From Bryobacterales bacterium (GTDB lineage: Bacteria > Acidobacteriota > Terriglobia > Bryobacterales > Bryobacteraceae): 16,374 nucleotides of DNA. Shown piece by piece: positions 15,029-16,374 of this stretch (within the stretch, counting starts at the first letter, position 1; each line of letters starts with the position of its first letter). A program made the position numbers and the translations under genes. The DNA lies in assembly GCA_003132865.1 (NCBI GenBank), contig PKYZ01000791.1:5047-21420 (forward strand). Direction: 5' to 3'. Under the pieces are notes generated by a model, which was not told the DNA's origin, ran no database searches, and was given only the letters and a program-made list of their open reading frames with translations.

Positions 15029-16258
15029 TTACGACTCCAATAAGACGGCCGCCCTATGTTGATAGTCCCGCGCACCGTTTGTCCGGCTCAGCTGCCCGTC
15101 GGAATTCATCGGAAGCAAGAATGAGAAGACGGTACCTTCAGCGGAATTCTCGGCCCAGATGCGGCCCTGATGGCGGCCTATGATCGATTTACAGATCGCT
15201 AGCCCTAGGCCGCCGCCGGCGCGGTCGGACCCACCGGAATAGCTGGCGTACTCTTCGAAAATCAGTTCCAAGTAAGCAGCGGGAACACTCGGGCCCGAAT
15301 CGCGCACATCTACCCGGAAGGCGTTTACGGACGCAGCGCCTTTCGCAACGCCACCGAACACCGGCGAGTTCCCATCCCATCGGTCCCAGTAGCAGGGCTG
15401 GCCGCTAATCTCGATTACTCCGCATTTTGGGGTGAACTTGCAGGCATTCTCCAGCAGATTGATGAGTACTTGCTCCATCTGCGAGGACTCAAAATAGAGC
15501 AACGCGGGTGGCGTGACCCACTCGAACAGGACCTCGATTCCTTTTTGACTGGTCAGCGGCAGCACCTCATGCACAGCCTGTTCCACGCACTCCTGCAAAT
15601 CGCCGGGTTGCAAGTGCAGCTTGCATTCGAGCACGCGTCCGACACTGAGCTGGAACATGGCTGAAGCCATGCGGGAGAGACGCTTGGCACTGTGGTTCAT
15701 CCTGAGCAATACTTCTTTCTGTTCCGGATCCAAGGGGCCCAGTTGCTCGCCGAGCAGAAGGCTACAATAACCGCTGAAAGCCGTAAGGGGCGCACGGAAA
15801 TCATGGACCGCCCGAGCCAGGAAATTGGTGCGGTCCTGATCGTACTCCTGCAATTTCAGGTTGGCCTGGATCAGGCTCTGCAAGATCTCGTCCCGGCCGG
15901 CATTCAAGGCACCCGCAGGCCTGTCCGGCTTGGCGGCATTTTCCAGGAAAGCTTCTAGAACCGGCCCGGCCACAGGCTTTAGCAGGATTCCCACGCCAGG
16001 TCGCCGCGCGACAATGAGCCGAAACGCAGGTAAGTCCTTACGCCGCACGAGAAATAGATGCCGTCCGGCTTCAGAGCCGTCGAGGCTCACGGGAATATCG
16101 AGGCCCTGCTCAAAATCCCAGATGTAAATATCGGAGTCCTCGGCGATATTCGCCACAGCATCGGAGATGGAAAGGCGCATCGATGGATGCCTCCCAGCGA
16201 TCTCCTGTATGAAAGTACATACATCCGGATCCTTCGAAACCAATGTCAGCGTGATCAA
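15029..16258 (-). CDS. Soluble histidine kinase with receiver-like N-terminal domain
   Basis: I start it at TTG 16258 (409 residues), preceded by AAGGTG at short spacing. A longer frame from TTG 16300 has no ribosome site. Residue numbers here use that longer frame. Residues 16-122 resemble a receiver fold: ITLTLVSKDPDV, a candidate Asp62 in YIWDFEQG, and ILLKPV with Lys108, but the usual acidic pair is reduced. The H-box has His166 (AVHDFRAPLTAF). The ATPase domain has N-box NLLENACKFTP (Asn285), G1 VRDSGP and G2 GGGLGLAI. No transmembrane segment is seen, so it senses a cytoplasmic signal or partner. It is the first gene of a two-gene operon with the sigma-54 regulator, its probable phosphorylation target. 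Confidence 0.9.
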   Translation of the reverse strand: MITLTLVSKDPDVCTFIQEIAGRHPSMRLSISDAVANIAEDSDIYIWDFEQGLDIPVSLDGSEAGRHLFLVRRKDLPAFRLIVARRPGVGILLKPVAGPVLEAFLENAAKPDRPAGALNAGRDEILQSLIQANLKLQEYDQDRTNFLARAVHDFRAPLTAFSGYCSLLLGEQLGPLDPEQKEVLLRMNHSAKRLSRMASAMFQLSVGRVLECKLHLQPGDLQECVEQAVHEVLPLTSQKGIEVLFEWVTPPALLYFESSQMEQVLINLLENACKFTPKCGVIEISGQPCYWDRWDGNSPVFGGVAKGAASVNAFRVDVRDSGPSVPAAYLELIFEEYASYSGGSDRAGGGLGLAICKSIIGRHQGRIWAENSAEGTVFSFLLPMNSDGQLSRTNGARDYQHRAAVLLES

Positions 16259-16320
16259 AATGCACCTTGCTATTCCGCGAGACTTCGGACGACAACGCAA
16301 GCCGCAGGTCTAAACGTTTC

Positions 16321-16350
16321 CAACTCTTTAGTCCAGCTTGCAACTCTTTA
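16321..16350. repeat. Direct 10-bp repeats, 20 bp apart, upstream of the kinase operon
   Basis: CAACTCTTTA occurs at 16321-16330 and again at 16341-16350, so the two copies sit on the same face of the helix two turns apart. They lie 21 to 50 bp upstream of the longer start frame (16300) and about 60-90 bp upstream of TTG 16258. This suits binding by a regulator using tandem sites. The upstream gene is beyond the window. Confidence 0.55.
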
Positions 16351-16374
16351 TTTGGCTCCTATCCGAAAAGTGTA

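Overview
This 16.4-kb window looks like a chromosomal segment of a GC-rich acidobacterium of the Bryobacter/Solibacter kind. That is an inference from gene content: a PEP-CTERM protein, an XrtA-type polysaccharide deacetylase, a seven-bladed streptogramin-lyase-like propeller, a cohesin-like/Ig-repeat/DUF4082 surface protein, and beta-barrel proteins of a type I associate with that phylum. No tRNA, rRNA, CRISPR array or intact mobile element was seen.

Left part (1-4844): a large secreted minus-strand protein runs off the left edge. It has a signal peptide, a cohesin-like domain, four Ig-like repeats of about 285 bp and two DUF4082 domains. Its upstream region is AT-rich and carries nine GTTAR/YTAAC half-sites. 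About 1 kb without a supportable gene follows, then a Vgb-like propeller pseudogene with a frameshift and a Trp-to-UGA nonsense codon.

Centre (4914-9972): a TPR protein (PrsT-like) on the minus strand is divergent from a small secreted protein that repeats the cohesin-like module of the large protein. The shared intergenic region holds a perfect 28-bp palindrome and a near-consensus sigma-70 promoter that would give an almost leaderless mRNA. Next come a putative 32-residue membrane microprotein and an XrtA-type polysaccharide deacetylase, behind a sigma-54-like promoter. They are convergent with a PEP-CTERM protein that has a thioester-domain-like Cys/Gln pair.

Right part (10376-16374): an intact outer-membrane beta-barrel gene with the best sigma-54 promoter in the window, a decayed paralogue of it, a small 85-aa protein on the plus strand, and a two-gene operon. 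The operon encodes a soluble histidine kinase with a receiver-like N-terminus, followed after 2 nt by a sigma-54-activating response regulator with an intact GAFTGA motif.

Working model (inference): the kinase/regulator pair controls an exopolysaccharide/PEP-CTERM export module (TPR protein, deacetylase, beta-barrel, PEP-CTERM substrate) through sigma-54 promoters. The exosortase and the remaining polysaccharide genes are not in the window.
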